A DNA stretch of 64,000 nucleotides from assembly GCA_023935145.1 (NCBI GenBank), contig CM043699.1, positions 108,186,536-108,250,535 of the forward strand. The letters run 5' to 3'. The position numbers and the translations under genes are program-made. Shown one piece after another: positions 44,241-54,543 of the stretch. Below the pieces are notes generated by a model. That model had not been told where the DNA came from. It ran no database searches and saw only the letters and a list, made by a program, of their open reading frames with translations. Every line of letters starts with the position of its first letter. Positions within the stretch are counted from its first letter, which is position 1. This DNA comes from Bretschneidera sinensis. Taxonomy: Eukaryota > Streptophyta > Magnoliopsida > Brassicales > Akaniaceae.

Positions 44241-45790
44241 TATAACTCCTTGAGGCACTCGAATCTTGTTACTGCAACTTGTAAACTTACAAATAGTGTA
44301 GCTCAGAGGCTTAATGCATCAGCTACTCGGTTCAACTTCCCTGAATTATGCTTAAGGGAGAAAGTGAATCGTTGAATGGAAGATATCCATTGGGCGTCCA
44401 TTCGATTCAGATTTTTCTTACTGTTGATAAACTTCTAAGCTTGATGATCAGTGTAAAGGATAAACTCTCGCTAAATAAGGTAGTGCTCCCATACCTTCAA
44501 TGCTCTTAGAATGGCATAAAGTTCCTACTCATATGTTGATCATTTCTGTCTCGTCTCTCCGAGCTTCTCACTAAAAAATTCAATTGGTTTTCCTTCTTGA
44601 GTCAATACAGCTCCAATCCTTACAATTGATGCATCACACTCAACCTCAAACAATTTGTCGAAGTCGGGTAGAGCTAGTACCGGTGATATACATAGCTTAT
44701 CTTTGATTAGTTCGAAACTCTTGTTGGCTTCTTCACCCCAATAGAAACCACCTTTCTTCATGTAGGGGCTACTATGATGCTGAAATTTTGAACGAACCTC
44801 CAATAGAAGGTTGCTAACCCGTGAAAGCTTCTAACTTCCCCAACAGTCCTTGGTGTAGGCCACTCTCAGATTGCTCTCACCTTGTCCTCATCAATCAGAA
44901 TCTCATCTGAACTGACTACAAATCCGAGAAAGAGTAGTTGGTCCATCATAAACATGCACTTCTTCAAGTTGATAAAGAGCTTGTGTTCATGAAAGGTCTC
45001 CATTACTTGCCTTATGTGACTCATATGGTCTCCTTGGTTGTGACTGTAGATAAGAATGTCATCGAAATAAACTACAACAAATTTATTGATGAAGGTTTTC
45101 AATACTAGGTGTATAACTCGCATGAATGTACTCGGTGCATTAGAAAGTTCGAATAACATCATCATCTACTCGTAGAGTCATTCTTTAGTCTTGAATGCAG
45201 TCTTTCATTCATTTCTCGATCGGATACGTATCTGATGATAACCACTCCTCAAATCGATATTTGAAAAGATCTTAGCTCCTGCTAGAACATCAAACATATC
45301 ACCTATCCGAGGAATAAGGAACCTATACTTCACTTTGATCTTGTTGATAGCTCGGCTGTCCACACACATTCGCCAACTACCATTTTTTTTTTTGTACAAG
45401 AAAAGCTGGTATGGTACATGGACTTATACTTTCCCAAAAGTGTCCCTTCAGCATTAGTCCCTCTACCAGTTCTTGTAGGATCTTATTCTCTTTACAGCTC
45501 ATCCGATAGTGTGGAAGGTTGGGTAGACTAGCTCCAAGCATTAGGTCCATACAATGATGGATGTTTCTCATAGGTGGGAGTCCGTCAGGCATCTCCTTGG
45601 GGATGATGTCCCGAAACTCTTCTAGTATCTCTTGTATTGGCTTGGGAATGGTTTGTGACATAGGCACAGTAGCTCCCTCAGCTATCAACGCAATGATCTC
45701 TCGGGCTTCCTTAATCTTCTTTTGGAACTCAGCCCCCTCGGTTAACAAAACTTGTTTCCTCTCAGTTAGGGTGGGTGGCCCAACCAAGTC
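44241..45790 (-). pseudogene. gypsy RT and RNase H, minus strand
   Basis: RT: HYRMSCKEN, then [20 protein letters not shown], motif [28 protein letters not shown], motif [12 protein letters not shown] and FINLKKCMF. RNase [27 protein letters not shown] and YTDHQA, with the catalytic Asp/Glu surroundings partly kept. Stops near 45165-45205, at 44539 and beyond. The usual RPYR is HYRMS and the GSL-type entry is changed. Confidence 0.85.
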
Positions 45791-46195
45791 TTCTTTCAGT
45801 GGTCTAAATATTATCTTCGACCCTCCCAGAAGACAATATAGACATTGTCATGACCTTTGTGTTGGGCATCCATGTCGAATTGCCATGGTCTCCCTAAAAT
45901 TATATGACAAGCTTCCATCTAAACAATATCACAAAGAATGGAGTCGAATAGTGTTACCAATTGAGAAGGTGAACCGACACTGCTCGGTAATTGGTGTCTC
46001 AGTACCCTACTTGATCCATCCAATCTTGTAAGGTGTTGGGTGCTTCTCGGTCTTTAGGCCTAACTTTGTCAGCATCACTCGGGACACTATATTCTCTCCA
46101 CTGCCCCCATCAATGATCAATCACATACTCATTGGTTGACGATGAATCTTATCCGAAAGATATTGTGCCTCTGTGATTAGTCTTCATGTCTCGAA
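45791..46195 (-). pseudogene. gypsy protease, minus strand
   Basis: Around 46100-46120 the minus strand reads IIDGGSGENIVSRVMLTKLG, a gypsy protease active site (DGGS). It continues through HPTPYKIGWI and ACHIILGRPWQFDMDAQHKG. Frame breaks occur on both sides. A plus-strand frame at 45561-46031 is its shadow. Confidence 0.75.
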
Positions 46196-46920
46196 GATAA
46201 GAGTACTCATTGGATAACCAAGGACCAGGAGTTTGCTACTGTTTCCTAGTACTTGGATGTCTCTTCCTCGAGAGCATCTTCCTTTTCAAACTCCTCATAC
46301 TCTGCCACCTCACTAGATTCAGTGTTAATGTAATTCACCATTTTTCTTCTCAGGCATTGACTAGATATATGCCCCGATTGGTTACACTTGAAACATTTTT
46401 CTGGTCTGGTTCGTACGTAAAGGTTATTAGAAAGGGGTATGGTCTCTGACTATCTTGATCCACTAGTGCTATTGTAAGTTTCCTTCCCTCTCGGGACTAT
46501 GGACTGAGTGGTGGTCTCGAGAATAACCATTGGTTACTTTCCCCGAAACTCTATAGATCACATCGAATCACTCGGGTTTCGCTCCCAGGTTGAAGATCTT
46601 GCATACTCCAACTGTTTCTCTACTCGGGTGGCTAGGCTAACAGCTTCAGTAAGAGTGAAGACATGTTGCATAGACACCTTGTTTTAGATTACCATACGTA
46701 ACCCACCAATAAACCTAGCCACTTATTGGGCTTCGGTCTCCATAAGATCATTCCTGGCCGATAGTCTATAAAACTCATCAACATATACCTGGACAGTATG
46801 GATCCCTTGGTAACACACTTGATACTGCTAGAAAAATCGTTTCTCAAAGCCGGGTGGTAGAAACTAAGCTTTGAGAAGTCGCTTCATCTTCAATCATGAA
46901 GTCACGGTTTCCTTCCTCTG
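46196..46920 (-). pseudogene. gypsy gag C-terminal half with zinc knuckle, minus strand
   Basis: Zinc knuckle CFKCNQSGHISSQC (about 46339-46392) with all ligands. The gag-domain end is seen at 46700-46860 (RNDFSSSIKCV, YQGIHTVQVYVDEFYRLSAR-like in shifted frames). The coding sequence stops abruptly at 46920, where a foreign LTR begins; the gag N-terminus is missing. Confidence 0.7.
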
Positions 46921-47495
46921 TGATGAGAATGCAAAATGTCATATTTTTCTCCCTTAATGTTTAGTTTTGTATACTCATTTGGTGCCTAAATATACTCATT
47001 ATTCTTGTATTTTGATTTAGGATGCAAATGGAGGCGTTAAGTGCAAAATGAAGCTAATTGGGTGATTTTGGATAGTTTCAACATTGCTTCGTAATCTGGG
47101 CATAACTCTCTCATCCGAGCTCCAATTGAGATGATTCAAATGATATGAAATGATAAGAAAAATCTCTACAACTTTCATTTTTTGAGTTTTGAGATATACT
47201 GCTCTATAAAGGTCTAAACTGGGCTTGAAGTTGCTACACCTGCACTGTTGATGTTCTGGAATGTCCCTTAGCCTGCAATTCAACTCGGATCAAGTTTGCT
47301 ATCTTAGAAAGATGAAGCTAAAAATAATAAAGCCCAAGGCCCAAAAGATAGAGCTCAATTCAAGTGGGATTGGCCCAACTCAATCAAAAGAAATGAAAGC
47401 TGAATGGAATGGATCAAACAAATGGAATGCGTATGACATCTTCTTCGGACAGTCTTAAGTAATGTCACCATATCTTACTCGTATGACATCTTCTT
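46921..47495 (+). repeat. truncated LTR of Athila-like element 4
   Basis: Begins TGATGAGAATGC exactly where the minus gypsy gag breaks, so 46921 is an insertion edge. The style is that of Athila-like LTRs (TGATGAG start, long unique body such as TGGGCATAACTCTCTCATCC). It has no end, no primer site and no gag. At about 47495 it passes directly into protease-upstream coding sequence. Ownership by the following pol is inference. Confidence 0.65.
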
Positions 47496-47496
47496 G

Positions 47497-48400
47497 ATTT
47501 GATTCAAGTAGTCCTTACTAAAGAGTGTAGTGCAATTCTATAAAAGAAATTGCCTCCAAAGCTTAAGGATCCAAGGAGCTTCACTATCCCATGTTCAATT
47601 AGAAATTCTGTGTTTGAAAGAGCTTTATGTGACTTAGGTGTAAGTATTAATCTAATGCCTTTGTTTATTTTTAGGATGCTTGGATTAGGTGAGGCGAGAC
47701 CTACTATAATTTCATTGCAATTAGCGAACCGCTCAATAAAACACCCACAGGGAATTATTGAAGATGTACTTGTCAAAAAGGACAAGTTTATTTTTCCACC
47801 TGACTTCATCATTTTAGACATGGAGGAGGATCGGGAAATCCTCATCATTCTTGGCAGACCATTCTTAGCTACTGGTCGAGCTCTATTAATGTCCAAAGGG
47901 GAGAATTACGGTTGAGGGTATAAGAGAAGGAGGTAACCTTTAATGTTTTTAATGCCATCAAGTATCTAGAGACAAATGAGAGTTATTTTAGCATCCAAGT
48001 GATTAACTCTTTGATCACCGAAGTGCTTAATCAACAAAACGAATCATTGGAAGCTTGTTTGGTTAGTCCTAATCTGACTATGGTAGAGGATCCTGAAGTG
48101 TTAGAATATACCTCATGGATGGATTCCTTTGGTCCTAAAAACAGGAAATATTTTGAAGATTTGGGATAAGGACCCTCACGGCCCCTTCCATCTATTGAAA
48201 AGCTGCCTTTATTGGAGCTCAAGAATTTATTGGAATACCTTCAGTATGCTTATCTTGGCGAATCATCTACTCTTCCGGTACTTATTTCATCTAATCTTTC
48301 TATTGAAGAAGAATAAAAGTTGTTGAGAGTGCTTAGAAAGCATGAGGCAGCTATTGGGTGGATGCTTGCAGATATCAGGGGAATTAGCCCTTCTATTTGT
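47497..48400 (+). pseudogene. Athila-like protease and linker, element 4
   Basis: From 47497: IQVVLTKECSAIL, a stop, then [19 protein letters not shown] and the active site [13 protein letters not shown] (DLG, usual for this lineage). It continues through [18 protein letters not shown] and [15 protein letters not shown]. After a frame break at 47915 the linker continues (NESLEACLVSPNLT, PLLELKNLLEYLQYAYLGES) into RT with a stop near 48314. Confidence 0.85.
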
Positions 48401-49765
48401 ATGCACTGAATTTTGTTGGAAAAAAAGTTCAAGCCGATGATGGAGCACCAAATAAGACTTAATCTGACAATGAAGGAAGTGATGCGTAAAGAGATCTTAA
48501 AGTGGTTAGATGTTGGAGTGACTTACCCAATTTCTGATAGCTCATGGGTTAGTCCAGTTCAAGTAGTACCAAAGAAATGAGGAATAACGGTGGTGAAGAA
48601 TGCTAACAATGAGTTAATCCCTACAAGAATCGTCACCGGGTGAAGAATTTGCATGGATTACCGAAAACTGAACAAGGCCACTCAGAAGAACCATTTTCCC
48701 TTGCCTTTCATTGATCAAATGTTGGATAAGCTAGCTGGGCATGATTACTATTGTTTCATAGATGGCTATTCAGGGTATAATCAAATAGCCATAGCACCGG
48801 GAGACCAGGAGAAGACCACCTTCACATGCCCTTACTGTACTTTTGCTTTCCAGAGAATGCCCTTTGGGCTTTGTAATACGCCAACCACTTTCCAAAGGTG
48901 TATGATGGCAATCTTTTCGGATATGTTAGAGCAGATTATTGAAATTTTCATAGATGATTTTTCCGTATTCAGATCTTCTTTTGATAATTACCTTGGGAAT
49001 TTGGCATTAGTTTTGGAGTGATGTGAAGAAACTAACCTTATTATTAATTGGGAGAAGTGTCACTTCATAGTAAAAGAGGGAATTGTCTTGGGTCATTGGA
49101 TTTCTTCTAAAGGGATTGAAGTAGATAGATCCAAGATTGAGACAATAGAGAAGCTGCCACCTCCATCAATAATAAAGGGAGTTAGAAGTTTTCATGGACA
49201 CGTAGGATTTTATAGAAGATTCATCAAGGAATTCTCCAAGATTTCCAAACCCCTTTGTAGCTTGTTGGTGAAGGAAACTCCATTTGTCTTTGATGAAGAG
49301 TGTGAGAAGGCATTCTTGTTACTTAAAGAGAAGCTTGTGTCGGCTCTAATTGTTATAGCACTAGATTGGGATCTACCATTTGAATTGATGTGTGATGCAA
49401 GTGGCTATGCGGTTAGAGTGGTATTGGGGCAGCAAAAGAACAAGCAGTTTCACACAATTTATTATACTAGCCGAACCCTTACTAATACCCGACTCAACTA
49501 CACCACAATCGAGAATGAGCTACTTGCTATAGTCTTTGCTTTTGAAAAGTTTCGGCCATATCTTATTAGGAATAGGGTAATATTCTATACTGATCATTCT
49601 GTAATTAAATACCTCATTATCAAGAAGGAAGCCAAGCTAAGACTCATCCGTTGGGTTATTTTATTGCAAGAGTTTGATATTGAGATTAAAGACAAGAAGG
49701 GAACTGAAAATTTGGTGGCGGATCATCTCTCACGGCTGGAGTTACAAGAGCAACTTAAGTCCTAA
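48401..49765 (+). pseudogene. Athila-like RT and RNase H, element 4
   Basis: RT entry SWVSPVQVVPKK with a stop, then MDYRKLNKATQKNHFPLPF, motif A YYCFIDGYSGYNQ, FQRMPFGLCNTPTTFQRC, motif C EIFIDDFSVF. A stop at 49021, then [16 protein letters not shown] and [16 protein letters not shown]. RNase [57 protein letters not shown]. Catalytic Asp residues are present; at least five stops. Confidence 0.9.
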
Positions 49766-51196
49766 TAACCTCCCATAGATGATAATTTCCCAGATGAGCA
49801 ACTTTTAGCAATTTCTTCTAACAAGTGTTTCCCAGATGAGCAACTTTTAGCAATTTCTTCTAACAAGTGTTTCCCAGATGAGCAACTTTTAGCAATTTCT
49901 TCTAATAAGTCTCTACCTTGTTATGCAGATTATATCAATTTTCTTGCAGGAAAAATCATTCCTCCAAATTTTTCTTACCAACAAAAGAATAGATTTTTCT
50001 CGGAAGTAAAGCACTACTATTGGGAAGAACTAGTACTCTATAGGCATTGTGCGGACCAAATCATTAGGCAATGTGTTCCAAAAGAGGAGATGACAGACAT
50101 TTTGATGCATTGCCATACACTAGAATATGGAGGGCATTTTGGAACTCATCGGATAACGGCTAAAGTTCTCTAATCTGGATTTTATTGGCCAACTTTATTC
50201 AAGGATGTTCATGCTTTTATTGCTACTTGTGATAGATGCCAATGTTCTGGGAACATATCTAGACAGAATGAATGCCTTTGCAGAATATTCTAGAGATGGA
50301 GTTGTTTGATGTTTGGGGTATTGACTTCATGGGACCATTCCCTTCGTCCTACAACAACAAATACATTCTTCTAATAGTGGATTATGTGTCCAAGTGGGTA
50401 GAGGCAATCGCAACTCCCACTAATGATGGAAAAATGGTACTTAATTTTCTCCGAAAGAATATTTTTAGCAGATTTGGGACTCCCAGGGCCATTATTAGTG
50501 ATAAAGGAACTCACTTTTACAACAAGCAATTTGAAGCTCTATTATTAAAATATAGAGTTAAACACCAGACAGAATTAGCTTATCATCCTCAGACAAATGG
50601 ACAAGCAAAGGTATCAAATATGAGGTGAAGTAAATTCTAGAGAAAACATTTAACATCTCCCAAAAAGATTGGGCTAAAAAGCTAGATGATGTGCTATATG
50701 CTTATCGGATAGCATTCAAAACACCTTTGGGAATGTCTCCTTATCGATTGGTCTATGGCAAAGCATGCCATCTTCCTGTAGAGTTCAAGCATAAAGCTTA
50801 TTGGGCGATGAAGCACCTAAACATGGATCTCCAAGCGACAGGAGAAAAGCATTTTTTGAAAATTAATGAGATGGACGAGTTTCGCAATGAAGCTTATGAG
50901 AATGCAAAAATCTACAAGGAGCGGACCAAGGCTTAGCATCATAAGCACATCTCAAAGAATGAGTTTCTACCTGGACAACAAGTTTTGCTTTACAATTCAC
51001 AGCTTCGCCTCTTTCCAAGAAAGCTTAAATCACGATGGTCAAGCCCATTCACGGTCGTTAAAGTTTTTCCCCAAAGAGCAGTAGAAGTCACTCATGATGA
51101 GAAGGGGAAATTTAAAGTAAATAGACAACGTCTAAAGCCTTATTTGAATGGTGGAGTTGACAGCAACAAGAACACAATTCTCCTTGATCTAGCCTA
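49766..51196 (+). pseudogene. Athila-like integrase, element 4, catalytic Glu is Lys
   Basis: Starts after a 42-bp triplication. Zinc finger HCHTLEYGGHFGTHRI with CDRCQCSGN, one stop between. The core has [12 protein letters not shown] (Asp), [13 protein letters not shown] (Asp), and NGQAKVSNM where the third catalytic residue Glu is Lys (AAG, about 50606). C-terminal part [13 protein letters not shown] and [20 protein letters not shown], then LYNSQLRLFPRKLKSRW and PYLNGG. Inactive even without its stops. Confidence 0.88.
49789..49915 (+). repeat. three tandem 42-bp repeats in pol
   Basis: CCCAGATGAGCAACTTTTAG units repeat with a 42-bp period at about 49789, 49831 and 49873. They stay in frame (PDEQLLAISSNKCF three times) between RNase H and integrase. 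Confidence 0.9.
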
Positions 51197-51897
51197 GAAG
51201 AAGAGCAATAGTCAAGCTACTGATTATAACTAAGTGCTTCTTGGGAGGTAACCCAAGCATTCTAAACCTTTGTTTTGTTATTTTCATTATTCTCTGTAAT
51301 TGGTTCAGTTTTCTAATTATTATTTTCCTCAATTGTTTTCTGTATGTTTTAATTTCAGATTTTATTTCTTTACATGGGTGTGGCAATGACACAGTGCCCC
51401 ATTTCCTTGCTCCAAAACATGAACGCGTAGATGGAGATACTGAGGGAAGGGAGCTTGATCCGTCTCCGCCAGTGGTCAGGGAAGTTTCTTTTTACCACGT
51501 ATTTGCTTTATTTGTTGTACATTGGGGAAAATGTAAGTTTTAAGAGTGGGGAAGGGGATTTAGGTTGTGTTTTAATTTTGTATCTCTTAAAAAAAAAGAG
51601 TTTTTCTTTTTGTTTTTTTGGTTTTCAACGATTTTTGGTTATGTGTGTCATGAGCAAGATTTAGTTAAGCTTGAAAAATTCATAACATGATGAAATAAGT
51701 AATCTTCCCACTTGGAATTAATTAGTCTAGTTATTTTCCTTGAGAATGGTGGTGACAAAATTTAGTAGACAAAAGCTAGTGAGATTTTGAACCTTTAGAC
51801 TGACACATCCATATCAGTCTCACTATTTTCTTTCATGTGAGATATTATTCCATGGATTTGTTTCTCTAGAACTTGCCTTGATTCTCTTCGAAGTCAT
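51197..51897 (+). other. post-pol tract of element 4, no gene
   Basis: Begins with AAGTGCTTCTTGGGAGGTAA and CCCAAGC, the counterpart of the block after gag in the gag-only elements. Short frames (51241-51664) have no domain. It ends at 51897 where element 3 begins. Confidence 0.6.
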
Positions 51898-52855
51898 TGA
51901 TGAGTCTTAAATATTGCATATTTAAGACCCTTAACTTATATTTGTTATGCTCTTAATTTGTATTATTTCACTTTTTTTATGTCTTTTTTGTGTTTTGTGT
52001 ATTTTTTATAGGTTTGTGGAGAAAATGGAGCATTTATGGAGATATCAAGCTTCAAGAGCAAAAAGGATCCATAGTGCGATCGATCACACGAGATATGCGA
52101 TCGAGCGCACCTGCGCTCGAGTGCACTTGCCTACGAACGAGCCCAAAGTCAACATCCCACATCAAACTATTTGCAGTTCAGTTCGTCTGCGATCGATCAT
52201 AACAGACATACGATTAAGCGCACCATTCTGCGATCGAGCGCACTCGGGCAAGTATCCCATATCGAATCTGAAATCTACAGTGCTCCGAGACTCCCCCTAT
52301 ATAAACACCATCTGACTCCAACATTCAGTGTGCAATTCCTGGGCCACTTTGATGTTAACCGGTGGATGTCTGCTAGTATTCTGGTGGATCCTGAAGGCTT
52401 TGCTACCGCAAGGGGAAGCGTCGCCCATCAGCGAGTGGAATTTCTCCCATGTAAAGTTATTTATTTCTTTTTATTTAGTTGTTTTAGTTTAATGTTTAGC
52501 ACTTTTATTATGAATTTTAGTTTCATAGTTATGAGTGGGTAGAATCTTCAGCTAAGGTTGAAGATGAAGCCTCGCCGTTGTTTGGCATAGTAGTTCAGAT
52601 TTGCTTGTACAAATCTGATAATTTTTTAGTATAAATGTTCTGTCAATTATTTGAGTAGAATCTTATGATTGATTGTGTTTAAATTGTTCTGTTGGATATT
52701 CCTTGTGTTTCATCTGATGGATACATCAAATTGTTTTTGATTAAATTGGATTTCCTTTGTGATTTGTTAAAAGCGGATACATTGGATGCTTTTGGTTTAA
52801 TTGGGATATTTGTTATTTTTTGTCTTAAGTTGGATTCATTGAATTTTTTGATAGG
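51898..52855 (+). repeat. 5' LTR of element 3, first part
   Basis: Starts TGATGAGTCTTAAATATTGC. It holds a CGATCG-type array (52074-52245) and CTATATAAACACC near 52297. It is cut by gag-only element 2 after ATAGG (52851-52855). Confidence 0.85.
52074..52245 (+). repeat. CGATCGAGCGCA array in U3 of element 3
   Basis: Exact TGCGATCGAGCGCA at 52096-52109 and 52229-52242, with variants at 52074, 52112, 52188 and 52209. All lie 50-225 bases upstream of the TATA box. Confidence 0.85.
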
Positions 52856-53044
52856 TGATAGGAGCTTAAATATTCATATTTAAGCCCCTTAATTTACATT
52901 TGTTAAGTTCTTTATCTATATGTTTTAGTCTAGTTTACTTCACTTTTGTGTTTTACACGTTTTTATAGGGTCTTAGAGAAAAAGAAGCATTTTTGGTACT
53001 TAAAGGAAGAAATCTGGAAATCCTGGAGCAGCTGCTGGCTAGAT

Positions 53045-53118
53045 TGCGATCGAGCGCACTCCTCTGTGCGATCGAGCGCAACATTGCGATCGAGCTCACC
53101 ACATATGCGATCGAGCGC
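53045..53118 (+). repeat. CGATCGAGCGCA array in U3 of element 2
   Basis: Units at 53045-53058, 53067-53080, 53085-53098 (one variant, GAGCTCA) and 53105-53118. They lie about 130-205 bases upstream of the TATA box. The same block is at 57828-57901 in the 3' LTR. Confidence 0.9.
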
Positions 53119-53677
53119 ACATGTACGGGCGTGAACAGTAAACTGCAGAACCCTGTTTTGGAAATAACCCTATTTTGGAAATAAAGGAGTTTTGAGTTTT
53201 AGGAAAGTTTAGGAACTCATGAGCCGATTAGGACTTCTCAAATACCTATAAATACACTTGTAAATCACACGCAAAACGCATCACCTCTTGTGGGGATCAC
53301 TTCTTAGATCCATTCTTTTATCTTTTGCTTTAGCTTAGAGAAGGAGACCGTGGAGCGGAATTGACGACTCTTCTCTCGGGTTTCTTCTTTCCTTTTTATT
53401 TTATTATGTGTAATTAAATTCTTAGTAGGGCTTGGTTGAAGCCTTAATTATGTTTACGCAATAAATTTAGTATTGGCACCTTGCGATATTTATGTTGTGT
53501 TGCTTAAACTTGATTAATACCTGCTTTTATTTAAATTCATCATATGTATATGTCTGATCAATATGTGCATGTGGTATGGACTTGTTAGTTAGATCAATTT
53601 GGATGACCGAGTCCTGGGTCTAACATTAGTAACAAGGGATATCTTATCCGGATACCCGGGTTAATCAACATGGGAAA

Positions 53678-53852
53678 CTGGGAGTAGATACCATGCCTTA
53701 GGTCTCATGTGGTTGTCGATTTCATAGTACTTATGTTTTCTTAAGGAACAACTCAAGCAGATACCATGCTGAATCCCTTAAGGAAGAAAAGAGTTAGAGT
53801 AGATACCATGCCTAACTCGTTGCTTAGGAAAATCAATAGCTTAAGGAGTAGA
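53678..53852 (+). repeat. AGATACCATGC repeats inside LTR
   Basis: GTAGATACCATGC or GCAGATACCATGC occurs four times (about 53685, 53758, 53798, 53842), again in the 3' LTR around 58465-58640. They fall after the TATA box, so in R or U5. Confidence 0.8.
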
Positions 53853-54180
53853 TACCATGCCCTTAGGTTGGCAACCAGTAGGTATACATGGCATGAATAA
53901 AGCATTGGCATACTGTTATATTGTGGTAGCATAATTAGTGGTGGATATCAAGCCCCTACGCCTTTATCCTTAGTATTTTATCTTTATTATTTCTCAACAC
54001 TTTTATTATTTCTATCTTTTTATATTGCAAATATAATTCTAAATTGAACTTTACCAATCCCTGTGGAGATGATCTTGCATTCGCACACTATACTACACTG
54101 TTGACCTTGTGCACTTGCAAGTAAAACAAAATCCAATCATTCACCTATTTATTTAGGTATATTATCGCACAACAAGTTTT

Positions 54181-54198
54181 TGGCGCCGTTGCTGGGGA
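54181..54198 (+). other. primer-binding site, tRNA-Asp type, element 2
   Basis: TGGCGCCGTTGCTGGGGA, one base different from the elements at 12171 and 59236, six bases after the LTR. Confidence 0.88.
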
Positions 54199-54402
54199 TT
54201 GTGCTAAATTTCTGTTTAGAATTATTTCCCGTTTATTTTTCTTATTTTGTTCAATTTTTTTTTCTCTTTCTTATTTTTCATTAAATATTTTTCTTAATCT
54301 ATTTTGTTTTATTTTATTTTCATCAATTATCTAACTTAATTCTTCGTTTTTGTTATTTTCTTTCTTTCTGTTTTAGGTGTGCATCAGTGCTAATTCTGGC
54401 AC

Positions 54403-54478
54403 TGCGATCGAGCGCAAACCTAAGTGCGATCGAGCGCACTGGTGCGATCGAGCGCAGTGCTTAGAGCGCTCGAGCGCA
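54403..54478 (+). repeat. CGATCGAGCGCA array in the gag leader of element 2
   Basis: TGCGATCGAGCGCA at 54403, 54425 and 54443, plus AGAGCGCTCGAGCGCA at 54463. It sits between primer site and gag ATG (54544), so it is in the genomic RNA leader. The same 14-mer occurs in U3. Confidence 0.9.
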
Positions 54479-54543
54479 AATAGTCCAGAGACTACCCGAG
54501 CAGCAGTACTGAAGCTGCTGCACTAAGGTATTCCTATTGATTC

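Larger units (their letters stand above)
42611..46920 (-). mobile_element. Ty3/gypsy element, minus strand, chromovirus-like, 5' part displaced
   Basis: Read leftwards from 46920: gag, zinc knuckle, DGGS protease, RT, RNase H, integrase, polypurine tract, 3' LTR. Gag is cut at 46920 by the start of a plus-strand LTR, so the gag start, primer site and 5' LTR must lie beyond the right edge of the window. Many TGA stops replace Arg codons, the pattern of methyl-CpG decay. Lineage (CRM/Reina-like) is inference. Confidence 0.88.
46921..51897 (+). mobile_element. Athila-like gypsy element 4, gag lost, pol decayed
   Basis: An LTR start fused to pol (protease to integrase) plus part of a 3' tract, then cut at 51897 by the LTR of element 3. 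It sits inside the minus-strand gypsy element. Its second half, with polypurine tract and 3' LTR, would lie beyond element 3 and outside the window. Confidence 0.75.
52856..54174 (+). repeat. 5' LTR of gag-only element 2
   Basis: TGATAGGAGC to CGCACAACA. It carries a 20-bp palindrome at 52865-52884, four CGATCGAGCGCA units at 53045-53118, TATA CTATAAATACAC near 53250, and a distinctive run of AGTAGATACCATGC/GCAGATACCATGC repeats at 53680-53850. Confidence 0.93.
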
